A stretch of 64,000 bases of DNA from Bettongia penicillata ogilbyi (GCA_023548195.1 JAJHZJ010000061.1:9678378-9742377), one strand, 5' to 3'. Shown: positions 22,740 through 33,879, counted from the first letter of the stretch. Translations and numbers: made by a program. The notes: a model not told the origin generated them from the letters alone.

Positions 22740-23260
22740 AGACTAAAAGGAAATACAGTTTGGAGATAACCAGCCTCTAAAGGAAAATGCCCAATCCTAC
22801 TGATAAGCATATACATTAACACTCCAGTTAGATACCAAGGAGAAAGCCTCATTCTCCTGTTGGAGCCATTTCCTCTCTTATTGACCTCATATGTTCCCCC
22901 ATGAGGGCTAAATCACAGATTCCATAATTTAAGGGTTAGCTATATGGGAAATCTACAACATAAATTTTCCCAGAGACCATGCAATGATAGGATTTGATAG
23001 CTGTTATATGGAAGAGGGATTAGCCTTGCTCTCCTTGGTCCCACAAGGCAGGGCTAGAACAGGGAGGTAGAGGCTGCAAACAGTTATCAAAAAATGGAAT
23101 GGGGAGTCAGGAAGTCATACAAATTGTACCCCTACCTCCTTTACCTGAAGGCTACTGGGAAAAGTTGGATAACCACTTTAGGGATATAATGAACAGGAAG
23201 TTACTGTTTAAGTGCTATTTGAGTCCTAATTTCCAATTTCTTTCTTCTTGTCTCCTTATC
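22740..23260. other. No recognised gene or repeat
   Basis: No domain-bearing frame or repeat signature was seen. Confidence 0.5.
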
Positions 23261-23261
23261 A

Positions 23262-23510
23262 CTTGGGTGGTACAATGTACGTAGTACCAGGTCTAAAGTG
23301 AAGAGGATCTGAGTTCAATTATGACCTCAGGAACTTCCTCACCATGTGACCCTGGGCAAGTCACTTAACCCCTGCCTGCCTCAGTTTCCTCATCTGTAAA
23401 ATGGGGATAATAGTTCCTCCCTTCCAGGGCTGTTGAGATAAAAATCATAAAGTGCTTAGTGTAGTGCCTGGCATGTAATAAGCACTATGGAGGTATTTAT
23501 TATTATCTTT
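23262..23510 (+). mobile_element. MIR-type SINE with L2-like tail
   Basis: GTGACCCTGGGCAAGTCACTTAACC, CCTCAGTTTCCTCATCTG, then AGTGCTTAGTGTAGTGCCTGG. Confidence 0.85.
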
Positions 23511-23695
23511 GATGTGGGCATTCTTACTAATGATACACGTTACAAGCCAGCTCTATTTGCTTGTCAGGTGCAACTCATTTTCATGTAACTCTTCTCCTAC
23601 CCCTGTCCTCTTCTCTGCAATGTTACGACGGTCCCTGTAGAAGTAAAAGGGGCATGACATTTTACTTACCTATTTTTTTAAGGACTTGCCTACTG

Positions 23696-23905
23696 GTCAG
23701 TCAGTCAGACAACAAATATTTACTAAGCATTTACTATTGCTAAGTATTTACTACTATTAAGTACTTCCTTTGTGCCAGGTGTAGGCTAATTGCCAGGGAT
23801 ACAAAGAAAGACCAAAAAAAGAAAAAAAAATCCCTGTCTCCAAAGAGCTTATAATCTAATGGAGGACACAACATGCAAACAACAATGTATGAACAAGATA
23901 TGTGT
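23696..23905 (-). mobile_element. L2-type 3' end, reverse orientation
   Basis: TTTACTAAGCATTTACTATTG..TTGTGCCAGGTG and CCAAAGAGCTTATAATCTAATGG. Confidence 0.75.
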
Positions 23906-23914
23906 GCATGTGCA

Positions 23915-23948
<34 letters not shown>
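23906..23948. repeat. TG dinucleotide microsatellite
   Basis: About 20 TG units between an L2 end and a SINE. Confidence 0.95.
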
Positions 23949-23950
<2 letters not shown>

Positions 23951-23955
23951 GGTGT

Positions 23956-24080
23956 GGGGCAGCTAGATGGCTCAGTGGATAGTAGGCTATCCAGGAATCA
24001 GGAAGGCTTGAATTCAAAACTAGCCTCAAGACACTTACTAGCCATGTGACCCTAGGCAAGTCATTTAATCCTATTTGTCA
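23956..24080 (+). mobile_element. Marsupial SINE, truncated by the next SINE
   Basis: GGGGCAGCTAGATGGCTCAG to GTCATTTAATCCTATTTG; the tail is lost where the following SINE begins. Confidence 0.92.
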
Positions 24081-24315
24081 AGGAGGCAGCAAGATGGCTC
24101 AGTGGATAGAGCACTGGGCCATGGAATCAATGAGACCTGAGTTCAAATCCAAACTCAGGTGCCTACTAGTTGTGTGACCCTAGACAAGTTCATTAACCTC
24201 TGATTGACTTAACCCATTGAAGGAAAAAAATGGCAAACCACTCCAGTTTCTTTGCCAAGAAAACTTGATGGCCAGTATTGGGTCATAAAGAGTCGGACAC
24301 GACTGGACAACAGCA
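24081..24315 (+). mobile_element. Marsupial SINE, long form
   Basis: GGAGGCAGCAAGATGGCTCAG to AGTCGGACACGACTGGACAAC. It is a tandem neighbour of the truncated SINE at 23956. Confidence 0.95.
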
Positions 24316-24324
24316 ATGCAGATG

Positions 24325-24560
24325 TAGATGTGTGTTGTATACATATATACCTGTATATATACATATGTATATATATTCACATATATGTGTATATTGAATA
24401 AATTATATTTATATCTATATAATTTATGCATTCATATATGCACAACATATATAGATGAATAAATTGTGTGTATGTCTATAAATTGTATGTATGTATATAC
24501 ATATACATTGTTGTTGTATATACCCTAACCCTGTATATACATTGTATATATACATATGCA
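24325..24560. repeat. ATATGT/ATAC-rich microsatellite region
   Basis: Interrupted TATATACATATG-type units with a TTGTTGTATATACCC segment near 24510. Confidence 0.85.
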
Positions 24561-24563
24561 TAT

Positions 24564-24875
24564 GGGGCAGCTAGGTGGTGCAGTAGATAGAGCAACAGTG
24601 CAGGAGTCAGGAGGACCGGAGTTCAAATCTCACCTCAGACACTTGACACTCACTAGCTGTGTGGCCTTGGGCAAGTCACTTAACCCCCACTGCCTCATCC
24701 TGACTGATCTCCAGTCATCCTGATTAATGTCTGGTCACTGGATTCAGATGACTCTGGAGGAGAAGTGAGGCTGGTGACTTCCCTCACACAAAACAAAGTC
24801 AAGTGCAAGTCATGTCAATACTTCTCTGATGGCACGGCCTTCTTCGGCAATGAAGGATGAACACACACAGACATA
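24564..24875 (+). mobile_element. Marsupial SINE, distinct long variant with TTCTTCGGCAATGAAGGATG end
   Basis: The head GGGGCAGCTAGGTGGTGCAG is shared with the other SINEs. The body differs, containing CACTGGATTCAGATGACTCTGG, AACAAAGTCAAGTGCAAGTC and the 3' end TCGGCAATGAAGGATGAAC. This is the only full copy of this variant in the window and looks less diverged than most others. Confidence 0.93.
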
Positions 24876-24984
24876 TGCATATGCGCTACTGTTGTTCAGA
24901 CATGTCTAACTCTTCATGACCACATAGAACATACATGTGCAACATTTTGACATTTTGACTTCCTTTTTTTAGGGTCTTGCCTAT

Positions 24985-25110
24985 GATCGGTCCGTCAGGC
25001 AATTTTTTATTAGACAATATTTATCACACAAATATTTATTAAATGCTTACTGTGTGCTAGAGTTAGTGCTTATTGCCAGGGATACAAAGAAAGACCCCCT
25101 CCAAAAAGTC
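24985..25110 (-). mobile_element. L2-type 3' end, reverse orientation
   Basis: ACAAATATTTATTAAATGC..TGTGTGCTAGAGTTAGTGC. It shares AGGGTCTTGCCT..GTC..GTCAG flanking text with 23680-23710. Confidence 0.7.
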
Positions 25111-25114
25111 CATA

Positions 25115-25215
25115 TATGCCAGATCTATCTATCTAAATAGACATACACACATGTATACATACATATAAATAGATGCATAAATTGCATATATACGTTCATA
25201 CATGCACATGCATGA
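25115..25215. repeat. ATAC/ATAG-rich microsatellite region
   Basis: Interrupted ACATACACACATGTATACATAC units. Confidence 0.8.
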
Positions 25216-25284
25216 TAAATTGTCTATTACTACCTTCTCCCATTATCTGGTATATGTTTTTTAATATATTTACACATGCACCCC

Positions 25285-25365
25285 AAAATCTCAGCTCCTT
25301 GAACACAGAGTCAGCTTTATTTTTGTGATTTTTGTGTAGTGGTATTATTAATGCTTGGTTTTGAC
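25285..25365 (+). mobile_element. L2-type 3' end scrap
   Basis: TCAGCTCCTTGAACACAGAG and TATTAATGCTTGG fit a degraded L2 3' UTR. Confidence 0.5.
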
Positions 25366-25369
25366 TGGA

Positions 25370-26104
25370 ACTGAGCAAGTGAACGAGGTAGTGGTCAAGG
25401 TGAAGGTCAGCGCTCTACTGAGTTTCCCGACTGTGACTGTGAAGACCAAGACCTTTTTATCTTCTTGACAGTAGACTCTTAGGACCTTCCAGTATCCTTC
25501 TGCCACAGCTAGTTGGAAACACTTTTTTCTTACATCATCTATTTGTCAAAACATTTTGAACCCAGATATTCTGGCAAGAGTAGACAAAATAAATAAAAGA
25601 TAGACTTCAAACCATTTTAGGGGGCTGTTTGGAGCCCAGATTGTCTCCTTCAAGCTATGGAGTCACTTTGCGTGAGGCACAGTTACACTGGTGAAGTACA
25701 GATGTGTGGACCCATTAGAAGAAAGTTCATTGTCATTTCCAATTTGGAGAAGGCCTCTTGGCCAGCCATTATAGTATGACACACTTGTCATACTTGTCAT
25801 AACTCCAAAGGATAATTGTTCACTTTATCCCAAAGGACTAATTAAATGTGTAACCAGTGGATTGGCAGCCCACATGATAACAAATTCTTTAGATTTTTCT
25901 CTTGGAGAAAATAATTCAGGAAATGGAGGGAATGCTTTACTTTTTTTAACTGTGAGAAGAAGCCTGATGAGCTAGTATGGATGGTGCTTGATGGAGTATT
26001 TTTTTTTTTGAGGGGAAAGGGTAAATTCCCTCTGGATCTAAGCTAAACCCAAACTTTATTTTTTTCAAAATTCAACTAACAGATACAAGGATGAAAAATG
26101 AAAT
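25370..26104. other. No recognised gene or repeat
   Basis: About 730 bases without a familiar element or plausible coding frame. Confidence 0.5.
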
Positions 26105-26118
26105 CATTTCTGCCCTTA

Positions 26119-26338
26119 TTCAGTCATTTCAGTAATGTCTGACTCTTCATGATCCCATTTGAGGTTTTCTTGTAGTTTATCATTTTCTTTTCCAGCTCAT
26201 CTTATAGATGAGCAAACTGAGGTAAACAGTTTAAGTGACTTGTCTAGCATCACACAGCTAAGTGTTGGAGGTTTTATTTGAACTCAGGCCTTCCTGACTC
26301 TAGACTTGCACTCAATGCACTATATCACCTAGCTGCCG
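26119..26338 (-). mobile_element. Marsupial SINE, reverse orientation, with a perfect target-site duplication
   Basis: TTCAGTCATTTCAGTAATG (tail) to GCACTATATCACCTAGCTGC (head). The flanks are CATTTCTGCCCTTA at 26105-26118 and again at 26339-26352, 14 identical bases. Confidence 0.96.
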
Positions 26339-26604
26339 CATTTCTGCCCTTAAAGTAGTTTATATTATATCAGAAAAACCTTAGTTTGGCAAGCTTGAAG
26401 CACTCTATAAATGTGAGCTCTTCTTCGAGTAGAATAGAAGCCTCTTCAGGATCAGACTTTGGCTTTTTACCCACCCAAGGCAGTGCTTAGCGTCATGGAG
26501 AAGAGGTGGTGTGGGAAGTTTCCATGGAGGAAATTCTCTCAGCCAATGTAATTTTGCAACTGCTATGCAATTTATCATCTTGGATATTTGCCCATAGCAT
26601 TAGG

Positions 26605-26740
26605 AGGTCAAATGATCAATCAGAAAGCATTTACTAATAGCCTATTACCTGCCAAGTACTATATTAGGTGGCAAAATGTCAAAGACTAAGAATAAAGTAA
26701 TCCTGATAATTCCTTTCAGGAAAGACAATGTGTATATATA
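26605..26740 (-). mobile_element. L2-type 3' end, reverse orientation
   Basis: AAAGCATTTACTAATAGCC..TGCCAAGTACTATATTAGG. Confidence 0.65.
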
Positions 26741-26839
26741 TGAGACACTGTACAGAATAAGGTTACGTGTCTTGCCCAGGATGACAGTCCGGCAATGACA
26801 AAGGCTGGACCAGAATGCATCTTCATGGCTTCATGCTAT

Positions 26840-27062
26840 TTTATTGTTATTACTCAGTTGTATCTGACTCTTCATGACCCCATTTGGGGTTTTCTTGGCA
26901 AAGATACTGGAGTGGTTTGCCATTTCCCTCTCCAGGGAATTAAGGTAAACAGGTTAAGTGACTTGCCCAGAGTCACACAGCTAGTGAGTTCTGAGGCTGA
27001 ATTTGAACTCAGGACTTCCTGACTCTAGGCCCAGTGCTCTATCAACTGTACCACCTAGTTGT
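26840..27062 (-). mobile_element. Marsupial SINE, long form, reverse orientation
   Basis: ACTCAGTTGTATCTGACTC to ACTGTACCACCTAGTTGTCC. It sits next to an antisense MIR scrap (about 26758-26838, CTTGCCCAGGATGACAG). Confidence 0.95.
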
Positions 27063-27319
27063 CCTTGTGGCTCACAATAGGAACTTAATAAATGCCTGTA
27101 TACTGATGAACATTATTGTTATCATAAGAGACAGAGAACATAAAGGCAGGTTACCATAATGCAAGGTAGATAAGATAGGGACAAAGAGTGATCAGACAAA
27201 AATATCTAGGAAAATTTGAAGAGGAAGAGGCATCCCATGGAGGAGCTGACCCCTAAGCTGAGCCTTGAGAGAGAGAAGGGGCAACCCCTTATTGTCAATC
27301 TACCTGTGTACCCAGTGGT

Positions 27320-27556
27320 TATGGTTCAGTTCTTTTTCAGTTGTGTCTGACTCTTCTTGACCCAATTTGGGGTTTTCCTGGCAGAGGTACTAGAGTGGTT
27401 GGCTACTTCTTTTTCCAACTCATTTTACAGAAGAGGAGACTGAGGCGAACAGGGTCCAGTGACTTGCCCATATCATACAGTATCTGAGGCTGGCTTTGAA
27501 CTCAGGTCTTTCTGACTCCTGGACAGCCCTCTATCCACTGAGCTATCTAGCTGCCC
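27320..27556 (-). mobile_element. Marsupial SINE, long form, reverse orientation
   Basis: TTTTTCAGTTGTGTCTGACTC to GAGCTATCTAGCTGCCC. Confidence 0.95.
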
Positions 27557-27689
27557 ATTTCTTTCCACCTTCCCCTTCCACCCTCCCCTGCCAGATTGGC
27601 TCACCCCAAAAGTTTTGTTTAATAGGATCAGAGATGAAGATGGAAGGGACCTTTGAGGGAATCTAGTCCCATCCCTCATTTTAGAAATT

Positions 27690-28430
27690 GAGGCTGTCAA
27701 ATCAGGTCAGTATTTTATTAAGCAGCTGCTGTGTGCCAGATACTGGGCTAAGCCCCTGGAATACAAAGAAAGGCAAAATGAAACAAAGCAAAAGTAGTCC
27801 CGGTCCTCAAGGAACTCATCATCTAATTCTGGAGACAACTTGCGCACAACTATGTACAAACAAACTAAAGACCGGATAAACTGGAGATAATCTCAGAGGG
27901 AAGGTACTGACCCAAAGGGAAATGGAAAGACATCTTTGTTGGATTTTGAAGGTTGGATTTTGGCTGGAAGTCAGGGAAGCCAAGAGGCAGAGATGAGGAG
28001 GAGCAGTGGGGAAAGCGAGTGAAAATTTGTGGCTTCACAAGATTGAGTGTTTTGTTTGAAAAATAGCAAGGAGGCCTCCAATGTCACTAAACATTAGACT
28101 AGCATGTGAAGTGTGGGGTTTCAGAAGTAATGTATAAGAAGACTGTGAAGGGAGAGAGGGACACTAGGTTATAAAGGGTTTCAAAAGGCAGAGGATTTTA
28201 TATTTGATACTGGAGGTCTTAGGGAACCACTGGATTTATTGACTATGGAAGTGACAAAGTCAAACCAGTGCTTTAGGAAACTCACTTTGATAGCTGAGTT
28301 GGAGGATGTTCTAGATTAGGGAAAGATGAGACAAAGAGGCCGACCATCAGGCTATTGGAATAGTTCCAGGGTAAGCTGATGAGGGCTTGCATCAGGGTGG
28401 TGGCAATGTTAGAAGAAAGAAGGAAGTATA
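27690..28430 (-). mobile_element. L2-type LINE, 3' part (continues at 30425-31600)
   Basis: The antisense L2 3' end (TATTTTATTAAGCAGCTGC..CTGTGTGCCAG) and upstream phrases (TTATAAAGGGTTTCAAAAGG, ATCAGGGTGGTGGCAATG) are in order. It breaks at about 28430 where another LINE begins. An antisense MIR scrap precedes it at about 27630-27690. Confidence 0.75.
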
Positions 28431-28439
28431 TAGGTTGGT

Positions 28440-30362
28440 TGATTGTTGTCTTTCCTCTTCAAAGAGGACCAAAATGACATTACCATGATAAAAATGAAGT
28501 TTCAGTGTGTCCGACTGTGGCTGATCAGACCAATACGAGCTCTGAACCCTCTACCACGGGTTGGGCACAGATAGTCCGCGTGAGTATTTGGGGTGGATAT
28601 CCCAAATTTGTACATCCTGTGTTTGCTTTGTGCTGTCTCAATTCTGCTTTGCTCAAAGAGCACAGCACCCTTTCTGATGTGGGCATGCCATGCTGAGTGG
28701 TCCTGTGCCAGTGTCTCCCATGTTGCACAGTCAAGTCCAAAGTTCTTGAGAGAGACTTTGAGGGTCTCTTTGTATCATTTTTTTCTGGCCACCATGTGAT
28801 CACCTGCACCACGCGAGTTCTCCATAAAATAATCTTTTTGGCAAGCAGACATTTTGCATTCGAACAACGTGGCCTACCCATCAGAGTTGTGCTCTCTGAA
28901 GCATAGTTGGAATATGTGGCAGTTCAGCTCAAGCAAGAACTTCAGTGTCTGGTACCTTATCTTTCCAAGATCCTCAGAATCTTCCTAAGACAGTTCAAAT
29001 GAAAGACGTTCAGTTTCTTGGCATGGCGCTATTGGACTGTCCATGTTTCACAAGCATATAACAATGAAGTCAGCACAACGGCTCTTCACACCTTCAGTTT
29101 GGTAGTCTAATACCTCTTTTCCCAAACTTTTTTTGGAGTTTCCCAAACACTGAGCTAGCCGTGGCAATGCGTGCATCAACCTCATTGTCAATGTGTACAG
29201 CCCTGGAAAGTACACAACCAAGGTAAGTGAACTTATCCACAGCTTTCAAAACTTGTCCATTTGTTGTAACTGTTGATCCCACATATGTATGATGTGGTGC
29301 TGGCTGATAGAGCACATGTGTTTTCTTGGTGTTAATTATTAGGCCAAAATTAGCACAGGCAGCAGAGAATTGATCCATACTTTGTTACATCTCAGCTTCA
29401 GAGGCTGCATTGAGTGCACCATCATCTGCAAACAGAAAATCATGCACTAACACTCCCTCCACTTTGGTTTTGGCTCATAGCCTTTTCAAATTGAAGAGCT
29501 TGTCATCAGTAGAGTAGCTGACCTTGAAGCCATGTTCATTCTTATTGAAAGCATTTGTCAATATGGCTGAAAATATCATGCTAAAAAGCTTGGGAGCAAG
29601 CACACAGTCCCGTTTCGCTCCACTGGTGACTGGGAAAGAATGAGAGCATTGTCCATTATCCAGAACCCTGGCAAACATGCCATCATTAAATTGACGTACA
29701 ATATTGAGGAAATTTCTAGACAACCAAATTTTGACATAATTTTCCATAAGCCCTCATGACTACAGTGTCAAAGACCTTGGTCAGATCTGCAAACATTGTG
29801 TACAGACCTCTGTTCTGCTCCTGGCATTTCTTCTGGAGTTTTTGGGCAGCAAACACCATATCGACTGTTCTCAGCACTTTCTGAAGTCACACTGGCTCTC
29901 AGGTACACGACCATCTTCCAGGTGAAGGATCAGCCTATTAAGGAGGACTCTAGCAAGAACTTTGCCAGCAGTGACTAAGAGAGAGATCCCACTGTGATTG
30001 TCACAGGACAATCTATTGCCTTTACCCTTATAGAGATAGACAATAGAGGCATCCTTGAACTCCTGGGACATAACCTCCTCTTGCCATATAACCTGGAAAA
30101 TTTCAGTCAGCTTTTGTGTGAGCAATGGTCCCCCTACCTTGTAAATCTCAGCTGGAATAGAATCAGCACCAAGTGCTTTGCCACATGAAAGGAGCCTAAT
30201 GACCCTCAAAACCTCTTCTTCAGTTGGTAGTTCAGCTAAGGAGGGATTGACTTCAACCTGAGGTAAACGGTCAGTGGCCTCAGCATTAATTGATGATGGT
30301 GTATTGAGAACACTATACTCAGCCCATCTCTCTAGGATCATGTCCTTATCACTGATCAATGA
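28440..30362 (-). mobile_element. RTE-like LINE: reverse transcriptase and zinc-finger-like C-terminus, 5'-truncated
   Basis: The minus strand encodes most of a non-LTR reverse transcriptase. Frame 30359-29871 (162 residues) holds KALGADSIPAEI, VYLYKGKGNRLSCDNHSGIS and ARVLLNRLI. A shifted stretch holds ADLTKVFDTV (motif A, about 29755-29790). Frame 29747-29094 holds GAKRDCVLAPKLFSMIFSAI, the catalytic FADD box (29421-29432) and FGLIINTKKTHV, with two internal stops. The end FRARIGLISHSRTH stops at 28502; in the sister copy this tail carries a CxxC, here C-P-T-R, so one Cys is lost. The endonuclease is absent. It interrupts an L2 in the same orientation. Clade assignment (RTE-like or CR1-like) is from memory; dead by stops and shifts. 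Confidence 0.85.
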
Positions 30363-30424
30363 TCAGCACTGAGTAGTTATGATACACCTTAGATTTTTGG
30401 TTCATAAATGGCTTTCAGGGAATC

Positions 30425-31600
30425 AAGGAGAAATGTTGTAAAGGTAGTGGTGGGGGTATAGGAAAGGAGTGAGAGGAAGTGAAAAGTTGAAGATGGCACA
30501 TAGGTTTCAAGTCTTGGTGACTAATAGTACGGTGGTACTCTTGATAGTAATATGCCAGTTAGGATAAAGGAAGAGTGGGAGAAAGAGGAGCTCAGTTTTG
30601 GCTATGCTGATTTTAAGATAGTTACAGGACATATTAAGGTAACCAGCTGACACAGTAGATAGGGTGCCAGGCCTGGAGTCAGAATGACTCATCTTCCTGA
30701 GTTCAAATCTGTCCTCAGACACTAACTAGCCATATGACCTTGGGCAAATCACTTAACCCTGATTGCCTCAATTTTCTCATCTGTAAAACAAGCTAGAGAA
30801 GGAAATGGCGAAACACTCCAGTATCTTTGCCAAGACAACCTCAAATGGGGTCATGGAGAGTCAGATAGGACTGAAATGACTGAATAAGAAAAGAACCTCA
30901 AGTTCAAGATGTCCAGTAGGCAGTTGGAGATGTGAGATTGGATATCAGGAATGACGTTGAGATTGGATACACAGATCTGAGAATCATCTGCATAGAAATG
31001 ATCATTGAATTCATAGGTGTTGATGAGACAGTCAAATGAAATAGTGTAATAAGAGAAGGGAGAGAATGTGGGAAGTAGGGAAGGAAAAAATGAAGAAGAT
31101 AGAGGGAGGAAGAAGGAATGGTAGGGAGCCTGAGAAGAGTGATCAGAAAGATAGGAGGAAAACCAGAAAAGAATGGAGACTTGAAAAACCAGAGAAGAAA
31201 ATATCAAGAGGGTTATAGGGTACAAAGAGGTCAAGAAGAGTGAGGATTGAGAAAAGGCTGTAAGATTTGCCAAGGAAGAGACTATTAGTAACTTTTGGAA
31301 AGATCAGTTTAGTTGAATGATGTGGCCTGAAGCTAAACTGCAGAGAGTTTAATAAGAGTGAGAGGAAAGCAAAAGGAGGCATAGACAATCTTCTCAGGCA
31401 GAGAAAAGAGATAGCACAATATCATTAGTGGGGATGGAGGGATCAGACAAGGGTTTTGAGGATGGATAGACATGAGAGTGTTGCAGGCATCAGGGAAGCA
31501 GGCAGTAGACAGGAAGAGATTAAAATTAGTGAGGAATATGGGGATGACAGAAGGGGATCAAGAAGACAGGATTTACCCAGCTTTCGAAGGTGACCTAGGA
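30425..31600 (-). mobile_element. L2-type LINE, reverse-transcriptase part (continuation of 27690-28430)
   Basis: The minus frame 31273-30851 (140 residues) contains YADDSQI, the catalytic box (codons at about 30983-30994), preceded by SYYTISFDCLINTYEFNDHF. Frame 31388-31143 gives upstream L2 text. A SINE splits it at 30640-30888. Confidence 0.8.
30640..30888 (+). mobile_element. Marsupial SINE, long form, nested in L2
   Basis: CAGCTGACACAGTAGATAGG to GAGTCAGATAGGACTGAAATG. Confidence 0.93.
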
Positions 31601-32099
31601 CATCTGACTCCAAATCCATCAAGCATTCTTTCTGCCGTGCCATGCTGCTTCATAAAATTTAATTTTGTTGTGCCTTCATTATAACCACAGAAGTCCTCCT
31701 TGAATGAAGAGTCATTGCCCTTGCAGAAGGCCAGGAGGCTTCCAATTTCTTTTTCTCCCATTCATTTGATGATGTGGGTAAAGCTTCTTGAGGAAAATAC
31801 TATTATATCATTTGGAACAGAGCAGAGGTTCTCAAACTTTTTTTAGCTCATGGAACATTTGTGTGGGTCAAAAAGTCATCTACCCCACTTATTCTGAACT
31901 ATCCCATCTTGGGGAAATTTCTTATAATGCTTTCACTTCAGAATACTGACCTATGAAAATAAGGTTGTGTACTCAGGGAAGTAGAGTAGAAAACAGCAAA
32001 ATTTTAGTTTTCATTCTTTAGAGATGAGGGAATCAAAATATGTTTAAATTTTTTTTTAATCAAAATTGGTTTTTAAGCCTTCTCAGACTCCTTTGCTAG
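31601..32099. other. Unassigned, with a possible hAT-like end
   Basis: CAGAGGTTCTCAAACTTTTTTTAGC (about 31826) is reminiscent of hAT (Charlie-type) termini, but no partner end was found. Otherwise no signal. Confidence 0.3.
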
Positions 32100-32390
32100 A
32101 TCTTCACCCAGGCCATGTCCACTAACTCTGGGTTTTTCCCAAGGCTCTGTCCTGAGCCTTCCTCCCTTCCCTTCTCTTCTCTTATTATACTATTTCATTT
32201 GACTTTCTTATCAACTCCCATGGGTTCAATGCAGATGATTTCTGTGCAGATGATTCTCATATCTGTGTATGCAATCCTAAAGTCATTCCTTATATCCAAC
32301 CAAATCATCCTGGCATCCATGAAAGTGACAACAAGGAAAGTTCAGTAACTCCTTTAAATGCTCTCAAAGCTATAGCTGATTGGTTTCCCA
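32100..32390 (+). mobile_element. L2-type LINE reverse-transcriptase fragment, sense
   Basis: Plus-strand frames give SYYTISFD-like text then ADDSHI (about 32243-32262), the L2 catalytic area, followed by VIPYIQ. It ends where the next LINE copy begins. Confidence 0.65.
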
Positions 32391-32394
32391 CATT

Positions 32395-32760
32395 GGAATT
32401 AAGCATAAGTACCATTCCTTCTCCCTTTCCCCTGGGTTTGGCACATCTTAGATTTGACTGTGCAACATGGGAGACTCTGGCACAGGACCGCACAGCAAGG
32501 CATACCCACATCAGAAAGGGTGTTGTGCTCTATGAGCAAAGCATAAATGAGACAGTACAAAATAAATGTAGGATGTGCAGATTTGGAGTATCCACCTCAA
32601 ATATTCACATGGATTATCTGAGCCCAACATGTGGTAAAGCATTCAGAGCTTTTATTGGACTGATCAGCTACAGCTGGACACACTGTAACTTCACTTGGAC
32701 ATAGTGATGTCATTTTGGTCCTTTTTGAGAACAAAGGACAACAATCAACCAACCAGTATA
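32395..32760 (+). mobile_element. RTE-like LINE 3' end, second copy in opposite orientation
   Basis: Frame 32393-32704 reads ATWETLAQDRTARHTHI and ends with PTCGKAFRAFIGLISYSWTH. It is the same C-terminus as the element at 28440-30362. The 3' UTR GACATAGTGATGTCATTTTGG..AAGGACAACAATCAACCAACC matches the reverse complement of 28440-28500. The first zinc-finger Cys and first His of the family motif are replaced here. Confidence 0.8.
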
Positions 32761-32839
32761 TAGGGAATTCCCAATTTGGAAGTGTACTCCATCAGTTCAG
32801 ATCAACAACTTAACAATGTTTCTGTAATTTAAGTTCTCT

Positions 32840-33005
32840 TTTAAAATAATATTTTGGCTTTTTCCAATTACATGTAAAGAGAGTTTTTAACATTCATTTA
32901 AAATTATTTTTGAGCTACAAATTTTCTCCTTCCTTTCCTAAAAAGATAAGAATTTTAAATGAGTTTTATATGTGCAATCATATAAAATATATTTCTATAC
33001 TTAAT
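32840..33005 (-). mobile_element. L1 3' end, reverse orientation
   Basis: TTTTTCCAATTACATGTAAAG..ACAAATTTTCTCCTTCC is the reverse complement of the L1 3' terminus. Confidence 0.8.
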
Positions 33006-33039
33006 TTAAATTCTTGAAGAGGGGCTCTGGACCCTCACA

Positions 33040-33325
33040 TATTAAATAACTTGCCTACAGACACACAGTTAATCTGTACAGAGAGACCCATCACCTCTTC
33101 TTCAACCTAAGTTCCCCTTGAAAAAAATGTTACTTTTTCAATGAGGCACAGTCTGCAGTAGTGTTGGAGAATGCTAGATGTTTTGATGACATGTAATATC
33201 TAGTTTTATTTATCATAATATTATTGATTTCTTCAGTGCAGCAATATGTGACGTGGTAGAAACAACACTGAATTTTGAATCAAGGGATCTGAGTTCAAGT
33301 TCTGACTCTTCCACTCACCACTGTA
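33040..33325. mobile_element. Two MIR-type scraps (antisense 33040-33110, sense 33243-33325)
   Basis: ATAACTTGCCTACAGACACACAG is antisense MIR; GAATCAAGGGATCTGAGTTCAAG is sense MIR. The bases between are unassigned. Confidence 0.5.
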
Positions 33326-33450
33326 ATGTCTCTTCTAGACTATCTATCCAGAGAGTGGTCATGACCCTCAAGTTCAAGGGTATAAGTCTATGTGTCCATA
33401 TTCCTAAAATTAAAATTCATAAACTTCAATGAGCTGACCTTTAATGATTA

Positions 33451-33683
33451 TACAGTAAAGGTACAACGGATAGAGTGCCAGGTTTGAAGCCAGGAAGACT
33501 GTGGCCTCCAACACTAGCAATATATGATCCTGCAAGTCACTTAATTCTGTTTGCCTCAGTTTCCTCATCTGAAAAATGAGCTGAAGAAGAAAATGACAAA
33601 CCATTCCAGTATCTCTGCCAAGAAAACTCCAAATGGGGTCCTGAAAAGTCAGACACAACTGAAAATGGCTAAACAATAACAAC
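33451..33683 (+). mobile_element. Marsupial SINE, long form
   Basis: A degraded head (AGTAAAGGTACAACGGATAG) and good tail (ACCATTCCAGTATCTCTGCC..CAGACACAACTGAAAATGG). Confidence 0.9.
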
Positions 33684-33879
33684 TTACTAAGATGATATGA
33701 TCAAAATAAGTAGTTTCAAAATCTTCCTCACATAACATTCTCCCACCACGACTTGTAGTGTCTTTTCCAATTCAATCAAGAAAACTTTCCACACTTTATA
33801 AAGTGATCCAAATAGAGTGTTTTTACATTTTTCCATTGGGCTTAGGAATAGAGATTGCACCTGTGATTTTATTGGCAGA

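Noticed and set aside
29871..30359. 162-residue open frame as a possible host gene
   Set aside because: It has reverse-transcriptase motifs of a non-LTR retrotransposon and is continued by shifted frames and stops.
30983..30994. YADD box as evidence for an endogenous retrovirus
   Set aside because: The surrounding residues (ISFDCLIN..FYADDSQI) are L2-type; no LTR, gag or integrase signal was seen anywhere.
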